63,999 nucleotides of DNA from Alysiella sp. (GTDB lineage: Bacteria; Pseudomonadota; Gammaproteobacteria; Burkholderiales; Neisseriaceae), in assembly GCF_030525755.1 (NCBI RefSeq), contig NZ_JAUNEC010000004.1, positions 8,081 through 72,079 on the forward strand. The letters run 5' to 3'. Below, piece after piece: positions 1 through 9,053 of this stretch. The translations under genes and the position numbers were made by a program. Below the pieces are notes generated by a model. That model was not told where the DNA came from, ran no database searches, and saw only the letters and a program-made list of their open reading frames with translations. Numbering within the stretch: position 1 is the stretch's first letter; every line of letters begins with the position of its first letter.

Positions 1-558
1 TCTGAATTTGCGGTGGTTGGCTTGTGGACCAATCCTTTACCCACCTTCCTGATTTTGACCACAACTTTCATGATTAACAGTCGCCACATCATGATGGGTG
101 CAGCGTTTACGCCTTATTTACGTCATTTACCTAAACGTCAATTACTGCCTGCTTTATTTGTAATGGTAGATGAAAGTTGGGCTTTGGGCATGGCAGAAAT
201 CAAACGGCGCGAGCAACTCGGTCTACCTGCTTTCAATTTGCCCTATTATTGGGGAACGGCAGCATTATTGTATGCCATATGGATAATGTGTGGCTATTTC
301 GGTTCAATCATTGGTCCCATGCTGGGCAATATAGACCAATATGGTTTTGGTATGGCATTTCCTGCTGTATTTTTGGTGTTGATACGCGGTATGTGGCGCG
401 GTTTTCAGGCAGCCTTACCTTGGCTGATAAGCCTGATTACCGCAAGCATTGTATACTTGCTTATTCCAAATGGTAGCTGGTATGTAATTGCAGGCACGCT
501 GGCTGGTTTGCTGTTTGCTTACTTTTTCCATTGTGAAAAACAAGGAGAAGCTGCATGA
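1..558 (+). CDS. azlC: AzlC family branched-chain amino acid exporter subunit (5' truncated by window edge)
   Basis: The frame is open from the first base, so the N-terminus lies outside the window. The visible ~185 residues contain the AzlC-type stretch FMINSRHIMMGAAFTPYL and several hydrophobic segments ending in a short charged tail. AzlC pairs with the small protein AzlD in the inner membrane to export branched-chain amino acids and related compounds. The stop codon overlaps the azlD start in an ATGA at 555-558, so the two genes are translationally coupled. The family call is firm; the substrate is inferred. Confidence 0.88.
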   Translation, partial: SEFAVVGLWTNPLPTFLILTTTFMINSRHIMMGAAFTPYLRHLPKRQLLPALFVMVDESWALGMAEIKRREQLGLPAFNLPYYWGTAALLYAIWIMCGYFGSIIGPMLGNIDQYGFGMAFPAVFLVLIRGMWRGFQAALPWLISLITASIVYLLIPNGSWYVIAGTLAGLLFAYFFHCEKQGEAA

Positions 559-854
559 TAACGTGGACATCGTTTTTAACCATTTGTGGCATGATGCTGG
601 TAACGTACACAACCCGTTTACTTGGTTATTATGCATTGCGTAACCGCAAACTCAGTCGCCGCACAGCCAATATGATGGAAGCTGCACCAGGTTGTGTCTT
701 AATTTCCGTCATCGCACCACATTTTGTTTCCAACAAACCACATGAATTGATTGCCATTTTGGTAACGGTTTTTGCTGCCAGTCGCTTATCCATGATGCCA
801 ACGGTATTGTTGGCGGTAGGTACATCAGGGCTACTCAATTATTTGATGTATTGA
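555..854 (+). CDS. azlD: AzlD domain protein, small subunit of branched-chain amino acid exporter
   Basis: A 99-residue, very hydrophobic protein with about four membrane segments, the usual size of AzlD. It begins inside the azlC stop (ATGA), the normal azlCD arrangement, and starts with MITWTSFLTICGMMLVTY. It should form the exporter with AzlC. A DUS inverted repeat follows the stop and probably terminates transcription from both this gene and the convergent nitroreductase gene. Confidence 0.88.
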   Translation: MITWTSFLTICGMMLVTYTTRLLGYYALRNRKLSRRTANMMEAAPGCVLISVIAPHFVSNKPHELIAILVTVFAASRLSMMPTVLLAVGTSGLLNYLMY

Positions 855-875
855 AAAAACCTTTACACAAATTTT

Positions 876-905
876 AGACTGCCTGAAAATGTTTTCAGGC
901 AGCCT
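876..905. terminator. DUS inverted-repeat terminator between azlD and a convergent nitroreductase gene
   Basis: A near-perfect inverted repeat, GACTGCCTGAAAA at 877-889 and TTTTCAGGCAGCCT at 892-905, forms a tight hairpin between two converging genes. Paired uptake sequences acting as terminators are well known in Neisseriaceae. Confidence 0.7.
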
Positions 906-936
906 CAATGATTGTTTCAAATGAACAGTTCAAACA

Positions 937-1485
937 TTACCAATATTGCGTGAATTCTGCTGCATCGGTGTTTTTCGGTCTATCTTCATGACAAGTTGCC
1001 GTACCCACCATCAATAAAGCAATGATTTTCTCCTTTTCGGTACAAGCAAAGGCTTCTTTCAATAAAGGCGAATTGACCCATAAACCACTTAACCAAACAC
1101 TGTCAAAGCCTTGTGCTTTGGCTGCCAATTGCGCAGCATAAGCGGCACACCCTGCACTCAAATGCTGTTCCCACTCGGGTTTCTTATTGGCTTTAGGACT
1201 GGCAATCACAGCAATAACCATCGGTGCCATATTGCCAACACGCTGTGCTTTTTTCATGGCTTCTTCGCCAAAATTGAATTGGTTTACTGTATCGGTCAAA
1301 ATGGTACAAAAACGCTGCATACCTGTTTCGCTGCGAATGACCACAAACCGCCAAGGCGTTAAATGTCCATGGTCAGGAACTTGTGTGGCTGCCTGAATAA
1401 TGGTGTCCAGTTGCAATTCATCGGGAGCAGGTGCTGCCAAATTTTTGGTAGAACGGCGTGTGGTGAGTAAATGTAAGGCATTCAT
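937..1485 (-). CDS. Nitroreductase family protein (YdjA-like)
   Basis: FMN-dependent oxidoreductase of the nitroreductase fold, 182 residues from the chosen start. The RRS motif at residues 10-12 and the PDHGHLTPWRF segment near residues 37-47 match the YdjA subgroup, which is also about 183 residues. The start ATG at 1483-1485 is preferred to an upstream ATG at 1560 because it has an AAGGGA ribosome site and matches the family N-terminus. The natural substrate of this subgroup is unknown. Confidence 0.85.
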   Translation of the reverse strand: MNALHLLTTRRSTKNLAAPAPDELQLDTIIQAATQVPDHGHLTPWRFVVIRSETGMQRFCTILTDTVNQFNFGEEAMKKAQRVGNMAPMVIAVIASPKANKKPEWEQHLSAGCAAYAAQLAAKAQGFDSVWLSGLWVNSPLLKEAFACTEKEKIIALLMVGTATCHEDRPKNTDAAEFTQYW

Positions 1486-1514
1486 GTTTTTCCCTTTTAA
1501 AATGATGATGTGTG

Positions 1515-1557
1515 TTTTCAGGCAGCCTTGATTGAACAAGCAATCAAGGCTGAAAAA
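1515..1557 (-). terminator. Hairpin after ppk1 incorporating a DUS
   Basis: TTTTCAGGCAGCCTTGATTG at 1515-1534 pairs with CAATCAAGGCTGAAAAA at 1541-1557. It lies just beyond the ppk1 stop and ends in a T-run on the minus strand, so it looks like an intrinsic terminator built on an uptake sequence. Confidence 0.65.
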
Positions 1558-1560
1558 CAT

Positions 1561-3618
1561 TTAACGCGCATAATGCGTCAATAAAGTATGCTGCAAGCCA
1601 ATTTTTTCTGTGCCTTCGGCTACCTGAACGCGTGTGTAACTGCCATCGCCGTGCATTTGCCACGCTTTGCTGTTGTCGGACAATGCCAAAGTTAGACCTT
1701 CATACAATACACGGGCTTTGATGGTTTCGTCCTGAATGGGCGTACACGTTTCAATGCGATTGAAAAAATTGCGTCCCATCCAATCCGCGCTGGAAATGTA
1801 CACATCTTCTGCACCGTCATTGTAAAAATAGTAAACGCGGGAATGTTCCAATAAACGCCCAATAATGGAGCGTACACGAATGTTTTCTGATAAACCTGCT
1901 ACTTGTGGTCGCAAAGCACACATACCACGTACAACCAAATCAATCTGCACACCTGCTGAACTGGCAGCATAAAGGGCTTTAATCACAGTCGGCTCAATCA
2001 GCGAATTCATTTTTGCCATAATTTTAGCTGGTCGACCCGCACGGGCGTTTTCGGTTTCGCGCTCAATCGCTGCCATGACCATTTTATGCAAAGTAAAGGG
2101 ACTTTGATACAGTTTTTTCAGGCTACTGGCTTGTCCAAAACCCGTGATATCCATAAACAAATAATTCACATCACGCGCTATATGCAAGTCAGCAGTAAAC
2201 AAACCAAAATCGGTGTAAAGTCGTGATGTACTTTGATGATAATTACCTGTTCCCAAATGAGCATAATGTTTGAGTACATCATTTTCACGACGAATCACCA
2301 ACGCCATTTTGGCATGCACTTTGTAACCAAATACGCCATAAACCACATGTGCGCCCGCATCTTCCAACTGCGTTGCCCAGCTCACATTATTGGCTTCGTC
2401 AAAACGCGCCATCAATTCCACTACCACCGTAACCTGTTTGCCTGCACGTGCAGCAGCCAAAAGTGCACGCCCCAATGCTGAATTTGCGCCTGTGCGGTAA
2501 ATCGTCATTTTTATGGCGACGACATCAGGGTCTTGTGCTGCTTCTTGGATAAAGCGTACTACGGGGTCAAAACTTTCATAAGGGTGATGCAAAAGAATGT
2601 CGTTTTTGGCAATTTCGTCCAAAATGGAATCAGCATCACGCAAATTTTTGGGCAGATGCGGTTTATATGGTTCAAATTGCAAATCAGGACGATTAACCAT
2701 ATCAGGCAAAGACATCAAGCGTACCAAATTCACAGGCCCGTCCACACGGTAAATTTGGTGTGCTTTCAATTTGAATTGTTTGCTCAAAAATGCTTCCAAT
2801 TCAAGCGGACAATCGTCCACCAATTCCAAGCGCACACCATCACCGTAATCACGGTCAAACAATTCACTTTGAATGGCAGCACGCAAATTGTCCATATCCT
2901 CTTCATCTACGGTTAAATCGCTGTCGCGTGTTAAACGGAATTGATGACAACCTGTAACCGTCATGCCACGAAATAATTGATACACAAATTCGTGTAAAAT
3001 AGACGATAAAAACACAAAAGCATCTTTGCCTTGCGACACATTTTCAGGCAGCTTCACAAGGCGTGGCAAAATGCGCGGTGCTTGTACAATCGCCAAACCC
3101 GAATCGCGCCCAAACGCATCTTGCCCTTCCAGTTGCACAATAAAATTCAATGATTTATTGGAAATGCGTGGGAAAGGGTGCGACATATCCAAACCAATCG
3201 GCGTTAAAATCGGCAACAATTCACGTTTAAAGTAACGTTCAATCCATTCACGTTGTGCCTCTGTCCAATCGCAGCGGCGCACAAATTCAATGTTTTCGCG
3301 TGCCAATTCAGGCAGCAACACTTGATTGAGCAAGGCATATTGGTCACGAATCAAACGTTGTGCTTTCTCGCTGACTTTCATAATGGTTTGTATTGGCGTC
3401 ATGCCCGAATCAAAAATTTGATTGGGACTTTCACGCTGTGCCCGAATCAATTTTGCCATACGAACTTCAAAAAATTCATCTAAATTTGACGAGACAATGC
3501 ATAAAAAACGCAGTCGTTCCAATAAAGGCAAAGACACGTCCTGCGCTTGCGCCATCACACGGCGATTGAATGCCAATAAACTGGTTTCACGACAGAGAAT
3601 GCGGTCGGATTGGGTCAT
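1561..3618 (-). CDS. ppk1: Polyphosphate kinase 1
   Basis: Makes long-chain polyphosphate from ATP at the membrane or in granules. The 685-residue length is typical of PPK1. The N-terminal signature SSNLDEFFEVRMAKL is near residues 43-57. The autophosphorylation region appears as HYAHLGTGNYHQSTSRLYTD, and the phospholipase-D-like C-terminal half is complete (GMCALRPQVAGLSENI, SSADWMGRNFFNRIE). No Pho box was seen upstream. Its counterpart, exopolyphosphatase, is encoded at about 16.8 kb, and PhoBR at about 13-15 kb. Confidence 0.97.
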   Translation of the reverse strand: MTQSDRILCRETSLLAFNRRVMAQAQDVSLPLLERLRFLCIVSSNLDEFFEVRMAKLIRAQRESPNQIFDSGMTPIQTIMKVSEKAQRLIRDQYALLNQVLLPELARENIEFVRRCDWTEAQREWIERYFKRELLPILTPIGLDMSHPFPRISNKSLNFIVQLEGQDAFGRDSGLAIVQAPRILPRLVKLPENVSQGKDAFVFLSSILHEFVYQLFRGMTVTGCHQFRLTRDSDLTVDEEDMDNLRAAIQSELFDRDYGDGVRLELVDDCPLELEAFLSKQFKLKAHQIYRVDGPVNLVRLMSLPDMVNRPDLQFEPYKPHLPKNLRDADSILDEIAKNDILLHHPYESFDPVVRFIQEAAQDPDVVAIKMTIYRTGANSALGRALLAAARAGKQVTVVVELMARFDEANNVSWATQLEDAGAHVVYGVFGYKVHAKMALVIRRENDVLKHYAHLGTGNYHQSTSRLYTDFGLFTADLHIARDVNYLFMDITGFGQASSLKKLYQSPFTLHKMVMAAIERETENARAGRPAKIMAKMNSLIEPTVIKALYAASSAGVQIDLVVRGMCALRPQVAGLSENIRVRSIIGRLLEHSRVYYFYNDGAEDVYISSADWMGRNFFNRIETCTPIQDETIKARVLYEGLTLALSDNSKAWQMHGDGSYTRVQVAEGTEKIGLQHTLLTHYAR

Positions 3619-3640
3619 AACATTTCCTCAAATCAAAATC

Positions 3641-4108
3641 TTATTTTTGTGGCATAAATTCCATAGTAGCACCTTGTTCACCCGATAAAATCAATTTGCC
3701 ATTTTCAAAATGATACTGCTTCATATTCAACAATTGTTCTGTGAAAGCATATTCAATATCCATGTTCTCACACAACATTCGAGTGCTAAACATATGACTG
3801 AATGTGATAGCATGACCCATACCTTGTGTTACCTGAAAACCAATATTGTTGCAGCCCACATAAGCATGACCATTGGGTAAATCACTTAAATCCAAATTGA
3901 CAGTATGTGAAACATTAACAGGCAATATGGATACAGCATCTGACACACCATCGGGAGCATGATGAGCAAAGTAAGCCTTCTCTAAAATCCAATTTTTCTT
4001 CAAATTCAGAGTATTGGGTAGCACAATGCTGCTTTTTTCATAGTCAGGTGAAGCAGCACAAGCTGCCAATGCCAAGATGCTACCGCCAATCCATAATGTT
4101 TTTTTCAT
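3641..4108 (-). CDS. META-domain (HslJ-like) lipoprotein
   Basis: 155 residues. A signal peptide ends in the lipobox LAAC near residue 17, so the mature protein should be lipid-anchored. The C-terminal half has the META pattern: YVGCNNIGF, then a TRMLCENMDIEYAF segment equivalent to the TxMACpxMexE motif, and a GKLILSG...MEFMP end. META proteins are envelope proteins loosely linked to stress and novobiocin resistance; the actual role is unknown. It lies 22 bp upstream of ppk1 on the same strand and could be cotranscribed with it. Confidence 0.72.
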   Translation of the reverse strand: MKKTLWIGGSILALAACAASPDYEKSSIVLPNTLNLKKNWILEKAYFAHHAPDGVSDAVSILPVNVSHTVNLDLSDLPNGHAYVGCNNIGFQVTQGMGHAITFSHMFSTRMLCENMDIEYAFTEQLLNMKQYHFENGKLILSGEQGATMEFMPQK

Positions 4109-4140
4109 GTTTCTTCCCGAGAAGACACCAAGCCCAATGC

Positions 4141-4177
4141 TTTTCAGGCAGCCTCAATCATTTAGGCTGCCTGAAAA
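4141..4177 (-). terminator. DUS inverted-repeat terminator after kdsA
   Basis: TTTTCAGGCAGCCT at 4141-4154 and AGGCTGCCTGAAAA at 4164-4177 are perfect inverted copies with a 9-base loop, directly after the kdsA stop. Confidence 0.75.
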
Positions 4178-4180
4178 GCA

Positions 4181-5023
4181 TCATTCAATGGTCAAAGTAG
4201 AAAAAGATTTCACAGTATCATCAACCGCTTTTACACGCACCAAAAAATCTTCCAATAAAGCCAAAGGCAAGGCACTTGGACCATCACAACGCGCTTTATC
4301 GGGATTGGCATGACTTTCCAAAAATAAGCCTGCCAAACCTGTTGCCATGCCAGCCAAAGCCAACTCCAACACTTGACTGCGGCGACCACCCGAAGCTGCC
4401 GCACCTGCCGCACGTTGCTGTAAAGAATGGGTAACATCAAAAATCACAGGCAAATTACCGCTGACTTTTTTCATTACGCCCAAACCCAACATGTCCACCA
4501 CCAAATTATCGTAACCAAATTGACTACCACGCTCACACAAAATTACTTGTTCATTGCCTGCTTCTTTGAATTTTTCAATGATGTTGCCCATTTGCTCAGG
4601 ACTTAAAAACTGCGGTTTTTTCACATTAATCACACGCCCTGTTACCGCCATTGCGGAAACCAAATCGGTTTGACGCGCCAAAAATGCAGGCAATTGCAAC
4701 ACATCGCACACTTGGGCAACAGGCTCACATTGATAAGGCTCATGCACATCGGTAATCACAGACACACCAAATTCACGTTTGACTGCTGCAAAAATCTTTA
4801 TACCCTCGTCCAAACCAACACCGCGATATGAATGCACAGAAGAACGGTTGGCTTTATCAAAAGAAGCTTTAAATACAAAAGGGATACCCAATTTTTCGGT
4901 AACATAAACATAATGTTCACAAGCTTTCAGCGTAGAATCCAAGTCTTCCAAAACATTGATGCCACCGAATAAAGTAAAAGGGAGGTCATTGGCAATATGC
5001 TGATTTTGAATAGTAATGTTCAT
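4181..5023 (-). CDS. kdsA: 2-dehydro-3-deoxyphosphooctonate aldolase (KDO-8-P synthase)
   Basis: Condenses phosphoenolpyruvate with arabinose 5-phosphate to give KDO 8-phosphate for the LPS/LOS inner core. At 280 residues it is close to the E. coli enzyme (284). The substrate-binding segment FKASFDKANRSS lies near residues 51-62, with DVTHSLQ and the small-residue-rich AAGAAASGGRR downstream. The last residues include SFSTLTIE. Complete and unremarkable. Confidence 0.97.
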   Translation of the reverse strand: MNITIQNQHIANDLPFTLFGGINVLEDLDSTLKACEHYVYVTEKLGIPFVFKASFDKANRSSVHSYRGVGLDEGIKIFAAVKREFGVSVITDVHEPYQCEPVAQVCDVLQLPAFLARQTDLVSAMAVTGRVINVKKPQFLSPEQMGNIIEKFKEAGNEQVILCERGSQFGYDNLVVDMLGLGVMKKVSGNLPVIFDVTHSLQQRAAGAAASGGRRSQVLELALAGMATGLAGLFLESHANPDKARCDGPSALPLALLEDFLVRVKAVDDTVKSFSTLTIE

Positions 5024-5066
5024 GATTTTTCCTTAATTTTTAAGGTTCCAGGCTGCCTGAAACCGA

Positions 5067-5765
5067 TTATTTCAACCGTTCTGCCAACCACAACACCGCC
5101 TGTTTGGCACATTCCTGTTCCGCAAGACGACGACTACTGGCTTGGGCATAAGTGATGTGTCCCAACTCCCCCAAATCACAAGAAACCTTAAACCATGCAT
5201 CGCTACCTTCTCCTGTTTGTTGCTCAATGCGGTATTTGGGTAAAGCCAAACGATGTGCTTGCAACATTTCTTGCAATTGGGTTTTATTGTCTTTAGCTGT
5301 GATTTCAGTATTCACATTAGCAATGCGTGGCGCAAACAGACGAACAATAACCTGTTGCGCCACAGCAAAATCGCTATCTAAACTAATGGCAGCAAACAAG
5401 GCTTCCAAAGCATCTGCCAAAATGGAAGCACGGTCGTGTCCGCCACTTTTGCTCTCGCCCGCCCCTAAAAGCAAAGCCTGTCCCAAACCCAATTCCCGTG
5501 CAATTTCAGCTAATGTGGCTTCACGCACCAACTGCGCACGCAAGGGCGACAGTCTACCTTCGGGCAGCTTGGGAAACGCATCATACAACATTTTGGCAAT
5601 CACATAATCCAAAATACTGTCGCCAATGAATTCCAAACGTTCATAATTGTCAGCAGAATGACTGCGATGGGTTAAAGCCTGATTGAGCCAATGACTGTGT
5701 TTAAAATGATAGCCCAATTTGTGTTGAAGTTGCTGCACATATTGGTCGCGTGGTTTGTGTCTCAT
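5067..5765 (-). CDS. rnc: Ribonuclease III
   Basis: Cleaves double-stranded RNA in rRNA and mRNA processing. The catalytic signature ERLEFIGDSILDYVIAKML lies near residues 42-60. The second acidic site is in the DALEALFAAISLD region, and a double-stranded RNA binding domain covers about residues 155-226 (NKTQLQEMLQ...). Length 232 is normal. In many bacteria era follows rnc, but here kdsA is the next gene on this strand, so era must be elsewhere. Confidence 0.97.
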   Translation of the reverse strand: MRHKPRDQYVQQLQHKLGYHFKHSHWLNQALTHRSHSADNYERLEFIGDSILDYVIAKMLYDAFPKLPEGRLSPLRAQLVREATLAEIARELGLGQALLLGAGESKSGGHDRASILADALEALFAAISLDSDFAVAQQVIVRLFAPRIANVNTEITAKDNKTQLQEMLQAHRLALPKYRIEQQTGEGSDAWFKVSCDLGELGHITYAQASSRRLAEQECAKQAVLWLAERLK

Positions 5766-5818
5766 AAAGCTGCCTGAAATATCAAGTATTCAAGAATTAT
5801 ACCATGCACATGGTTTTA

Positions 5819-5846
5819 AGGCTGCCTGAAAGGTTTCAGGCAGCCT
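5819..5846 (-). terminator. DUS inverted-repeat terminator after ubiB
   Basis: AGGCTGCCTGAAA and TTTCAGGCAGCCT face each other across two bases just after the ubiB stop. Confidence 0.7.
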
Positions 5847-5855
5847 GTTTTTACT

Positions 5856-7367
5856 TTATTTTAATAACAACATCAATAATAAAATCAAGGCAATGACACC
5901 GAGCCACATATTTTGTCTGCGCTGGCTTTGAATCAAATGCACATAGGCTTGGCGCATTTCTTGTTGTTTGTTTTCATCCAATAAAGTATGAATTTTGCGC
6001 GGCAATGCAGGCAAAATGTCCGCCCAATCAGGGGCTTCTTCTTTGAGATTTTTCCACAAGGCTTTGGGTCCAACTTGTTCATTCATCCAACGCACCAAAA
6101 AGGGTTTAGCGGTATCCCATAAATCCAATTCAGGGTCAAGTTGCCGTCCCAATCCTTCTATATTCAGCAAGGTTTTTTGTAATAACACCAACTGCGGCTG
6201 AATTTCCACATTAAAACGGCGACTGGTTTCAAACAAACGCATCAATACCATACCAAAGGAAATTTCCGATAAAGGTTTATTGAAAATGGGTTCACAAACG
6301 GTACGAACAGCCGCTTCCAATTCTTCTGCACGCGTGTCGGGCGGTACCCAACCACTTTCAATGTGTGCGGTAGCAACACGGTGGTAATCGCGGTTGAAAA
6401 ATGCCAAAAAGTTAATTGCCAAATAGCGTTTATCGTAGTCGGTTAAGCTGCCAACTATGCCAAAATCCAACGCGATATAACGACCGTCTGGCGCAACCAG
6501 AATATTGCCAGGGTGCATATCGGCGTGGAAAAAACCGTTTTTGAATACTTGGGTAAAGAAAATTTCTACGCCATAACGCGCCAGTTGTTTCAAATCTATA
6601 CCATTGTTTTTAAGGCGTTCAATATCGGAAATCGGTATGCCGTTCATCCATTCTATGGTTAGCACTTCACGCGAGCAATGGTCAAAAAATACTTTTGGCA
6701 CAATGAGTTTATCGCTGCCTGAAAAATTGCGTGCCAATTGACTGGCATTGGCGGCTTCACGCATCAAATCCAATTCATCATGCAGGTATTTGTCAAATTC
6801 CACCACCACTTCACGCGGTTTCAGGCGTTTGCCATCGGAAAACAGCCGCTCAATCCAAGCTGCGCCAAAACGCATCAATGCCAAATCTTGTTCTATGACT
6901 TTTTCTAAATGAGGACGCAAAACTTTAACCGCCACCGTCTCCCCGCTAAATAGCTTAGCACGATGCACTTGTGCAATAGACGCGCTGGCAATTGGTGTAC
7001 TTTCAAATTCAGCGTACAATTGACCAATGGGCTTACCCAAAGATTGTTCTATTTGATGGCGCGATAAATCGGCATCAAAAGGCGGCACTTTGTCTTGCAA
7101 TAAAGCCAATTCACGCGCGTATTCAGGTGGCAACAAATCAGGGCGTGTGGACAAAACCTGTCCCAATTTCACAAAAATGGGTCCCAAACTTTCCAAAGCC
7201 AAACGCAAACGAACGGGCAATGGTTTATCTTGATGTTGTTTGGACTTGGGCAAAGATTGCAGGAGTTTTCGCACATAAATCGGGCGAACATGGTCAAACA
7301 CCATATCTGCCAAACCATAACGATAAACAGTTTTGCTGATGACAGTAAAACGGGACAACCATTTCAT
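5856..7367 (-). CDS. ubiB: UbiB, atypical kinase/ATPase needed for ubiquinone biosynthesis
   Basis: ABC1/ADCK family protein, 503 residues from the start beginning MKWLSRFTVISK. The family KxGQ motif (FVKLGQVLSTRPDLLP), the alanine-rich loop (ASIAQVHRA), the VAVKV lysine, HADMHPGNILV and the DFG motif (ALDFGIVG) are all present. The C-terminus carries one clear membrane segment after RRQNMW; the E. coli protein is longer (546) with two. A longer frame reaches 7418, but the internal ATG at 7365-7367 matches family starts better. Role: an ATPase supporting the membrane Coq/Ubi complex. Confidence 0.93.
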   Translation of the reverse strand: MKWLSRFTVISKTVYRYGLADMVFDHVRPIYVRKLLQSLPKSKQHQDKPLPVRLRLALESLGPIFVKLGQVLSTRPDLLPPEYARELALLQDKVPPFDADLSRHQIEQSLGKPIGQLYAEFESTPIASASIAQVHRAKLFSGETVAVKVLRPHLEKVIEQDLALMRFGAAWIERLFSDGKRLKPREVVVEFDKYLHDELDLMREAANASQLARNFSGSDKLIVPKVFFDHCSREVLTIEWMNGIPISDIERLKNNGIDLKQLARYGVEIFFTQVFKNGFFHADMHPGNILVAPDGRYIALDFGIVGSLTDYDKRYLAINFLAFFNRDYHRVATAHIESGWVPPDTRAEELEAAVRTVCEPIFNKPLSEISFGMVLMRLFETSRRFNVEIQPQLVLLQKTLLNIEGLGRQLDPELDLWDTAKPFLVRWMNEQVGPKALWKNLKEEAPDWADILPALPRKIHTLLDENKQQEMRQAYVHLIQSQRRQNMWLGVIALILLLMLLLK

Positions 7368-7419
7368 AATTAAGCATTCACAAAAGGGCAAATAAAGCAC
7401 AATTATACGGCAAAGCAAC

Positions 7420-7448
7420 AGGCTGCCTGAAAGATTTTCAGGCAGCCT
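7420..7448 (-). terminator. DUS inverted-repeat terminator after apt
   Basis: AGGCTGCCTGAAA at 7420-7432 and TTTTCAGGCAGCCT at 7435-7448 form a perfect hairpin just past the apt stop. Confidence 0.7.
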
Positions 7449-7457
7449 GTTTGGGCT

Positions 7458-8036
7458 TTAAACCGACATCAAACCTTCGTTTTGCAATAAGGTAAACAAT
7501 GGTACGTGGTTTTCACGGATTTTTTGTCCGCCGTCTAAATCAGTAAATTCCAAAATCGCACAGGCTTCTACCACATTGCCACCCAATTTGCGAATCAATT
7601 CCACGCCCGCCAACATCGTACCACCTGTTGCCACCAAATCGTCCACCAACAACACACGTGCAGCCGGCTTAATTGCATCAGTATGAATTTCTACTGCCGC
7701 TTCGCCGTATTCCAATGCATAACTTTGCGACACAGTATCAAACGGTAATTTGCCTTTTTTGCGAATGGGTACAAAACCCACATTCAATTGATAAGCCAAC
7801 GCTGCACCAATAATAAAACCGCGTGCGTCCAAACCTGCCACCACATCAATGTTTTGCCCCATATAACGGTAAGTGAGTAAATCCACCAATAAACGGAAAT
7901 ATTCGGGACTTTGCAACACAGGCGTGATGTCGTGAAACAAAATACCGTCTTTGGGCCAATTGGGAATTTTGCGGATTTTGGCAGCAAGGGCATCAACGCC
8001 CATTACATCAGGGTGAAACAACATAGTGGTTTCCAA
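7458..8036 (-). CDS. apt: Adenine phosphoribosyltransferase
   Basis: Salvages adenine with PRPP to form AMP. The PRPP-binding motif VLLVDDLVATGGT lies near residues 128-140 and the segment GLDARGFIIGAALA near 68-81. The length of 192 is slightly above the E. coli enzyme (183); starting at the second Met (MLFHP, 8024) would give 188. Complete domain. Confidence 0.96.
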   Translation of the reverse strand: METTMLFHPDVMGVDALAAKIRKIPNWPKDGILFHDITPVLQSPEYFRLLVDLLTYRYMGQNIDVVAGLDARGFIIGAALAYQLNVGFVPIRKKGKLPFDTVSQSYALEYGEAAVEIHTDAIKPAARVLLVDDLVATGGTMLAGVELIRKLGGNVVEACAILEFTDLDGGQKIRENHVPLFTLLQNEGLMSV

Positions 8037-8137
8037 TTCTCAAAAATGCGGATTTTAGCGAGAATTGCCGAAAAAGGCTATAATTACCCCCTTTCAGGCA
8101 GCCTGATACATCACAAATCAAAATTTAAGGAATAAAC

Positions 8138-8980
8138 ATGTGCCAACTTTTGGGCATGAACTGCAACACCCCTACCGACATCGTGTTTTCATTTGAGGGT
8201 TTCCGCAAACGCGGTGGCTTAACCGACCACCACACAGATGGTTTTGGCATCGGTTTTTTTGAAGAACGCGGTTTGCGTTTGTTTTTAGACGACAAGCCCA
8301 GCATTGAATCACCAATTGCCGATTTGGTACGCACCTACCAAATCAAATCCAAAAACGTGATTGCCCACATTCGCAAAGCCACGCAAGGTCGTACCACATT
8401 GGAAAACACCCACCCTTTCCAACGTGAATTGTGGGGGCAATATTGGTTATTTGCCCACAATGGCAATTTACGCGGTTTTACGCCCCATATCGGACAATAC
8501 TATCGCCCTGTGGGCAACACGGATTCGGAATGGGCATTTTGTTTTATTTTGGAACAACTGCGCTTGCATTTTACCGAAAAACCTTCGCATGAAGTATTGT
8601 TTGATGTCATCAATGAATTGTGTTGCAAACTTCGTGAATACGGTTTGTTTAACATGATTTTAAGCAATGGCGAAGTGATGTTTGCTCATGCCAGTACGCT
8701 GTTGTATTACACCATTCGTCAAGCACCTTTTGGTGAAGCCCATTTGATTGATGATAATGTAGCGATTGACTTTGCCCAAATTACCACACCGAACGACCGT
8801 GTTGCCGTGATTGCCACCCTGCCCTTAACCCACAATGAGCAATGGACACAACTGGCATGCAATGAATTACTGATGTTTGAAGACGGTAAGCCCATACGCC
8901 AAAGCCTACCTGAAAACCCACAGTATTTAAGTCAAAAAGAAGGTTTAGCAATTGCACGCGCTGCAGGCGTCAGCATTTAA
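8138..8980 (+). CDS. Class II glutamine amidotransferase (YafJ-like)
   Basis: 280 residues beginning MCQLLGMNC, so Cys2 becomes the N-terminal nucleophile once Met is removed. The Ntn-hydrolase glutaminase pattern is visible: HTDGFGIGFF, HIRKATQG and FAHNGNL. It resembles E. coli YafJ, a stand-alone glutaminase-like protein of unknown acceptor. A good AAGGA ribosome site precedes the start. Confidence 0.88.
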   Translation: MCQLLGMNCNTPTDIVFSFEGFRKRGGLTDHHTDGFGIGFFEERGLRLFLDDKPSIESPIADLVRTYQIKSKNVIAHIRKATQGRTTLENTHPFQRELWGQYWLFAHNGNLRGFTPHIGQYYRPVGNTDSEWAFCFILEQLRLHFTEKPSHEVLFDVINELCCKLREYGLFNMILSNGEVMFAHASTLLYYTIRQAPFGEAHLIDDNVAIDFAQITTPNDRVAVIATLPLTHNEQWTQLACNELLMFEDGKPIRQSLPENPQYLSQKEGLAIARAAGVSI

Positions 8981-9053
8981 TGAAACAAAATTGATGGTTT
9001 CCAGGCTGCCTGAAAACCTTTATCCCTGAACATGAAACAGTAATCCCCATACC

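Noticed and set aside
937..1560. Longer starts for nitroreductase, UbiB, Nramp, TauE/SafE, ClpX, FolA, GlnQ and Hsp33
   Set aside because: The added N-termini are not family-like and often come from intergenic or uptake-sequence DNA; internal ATGs have better ribosome sites.
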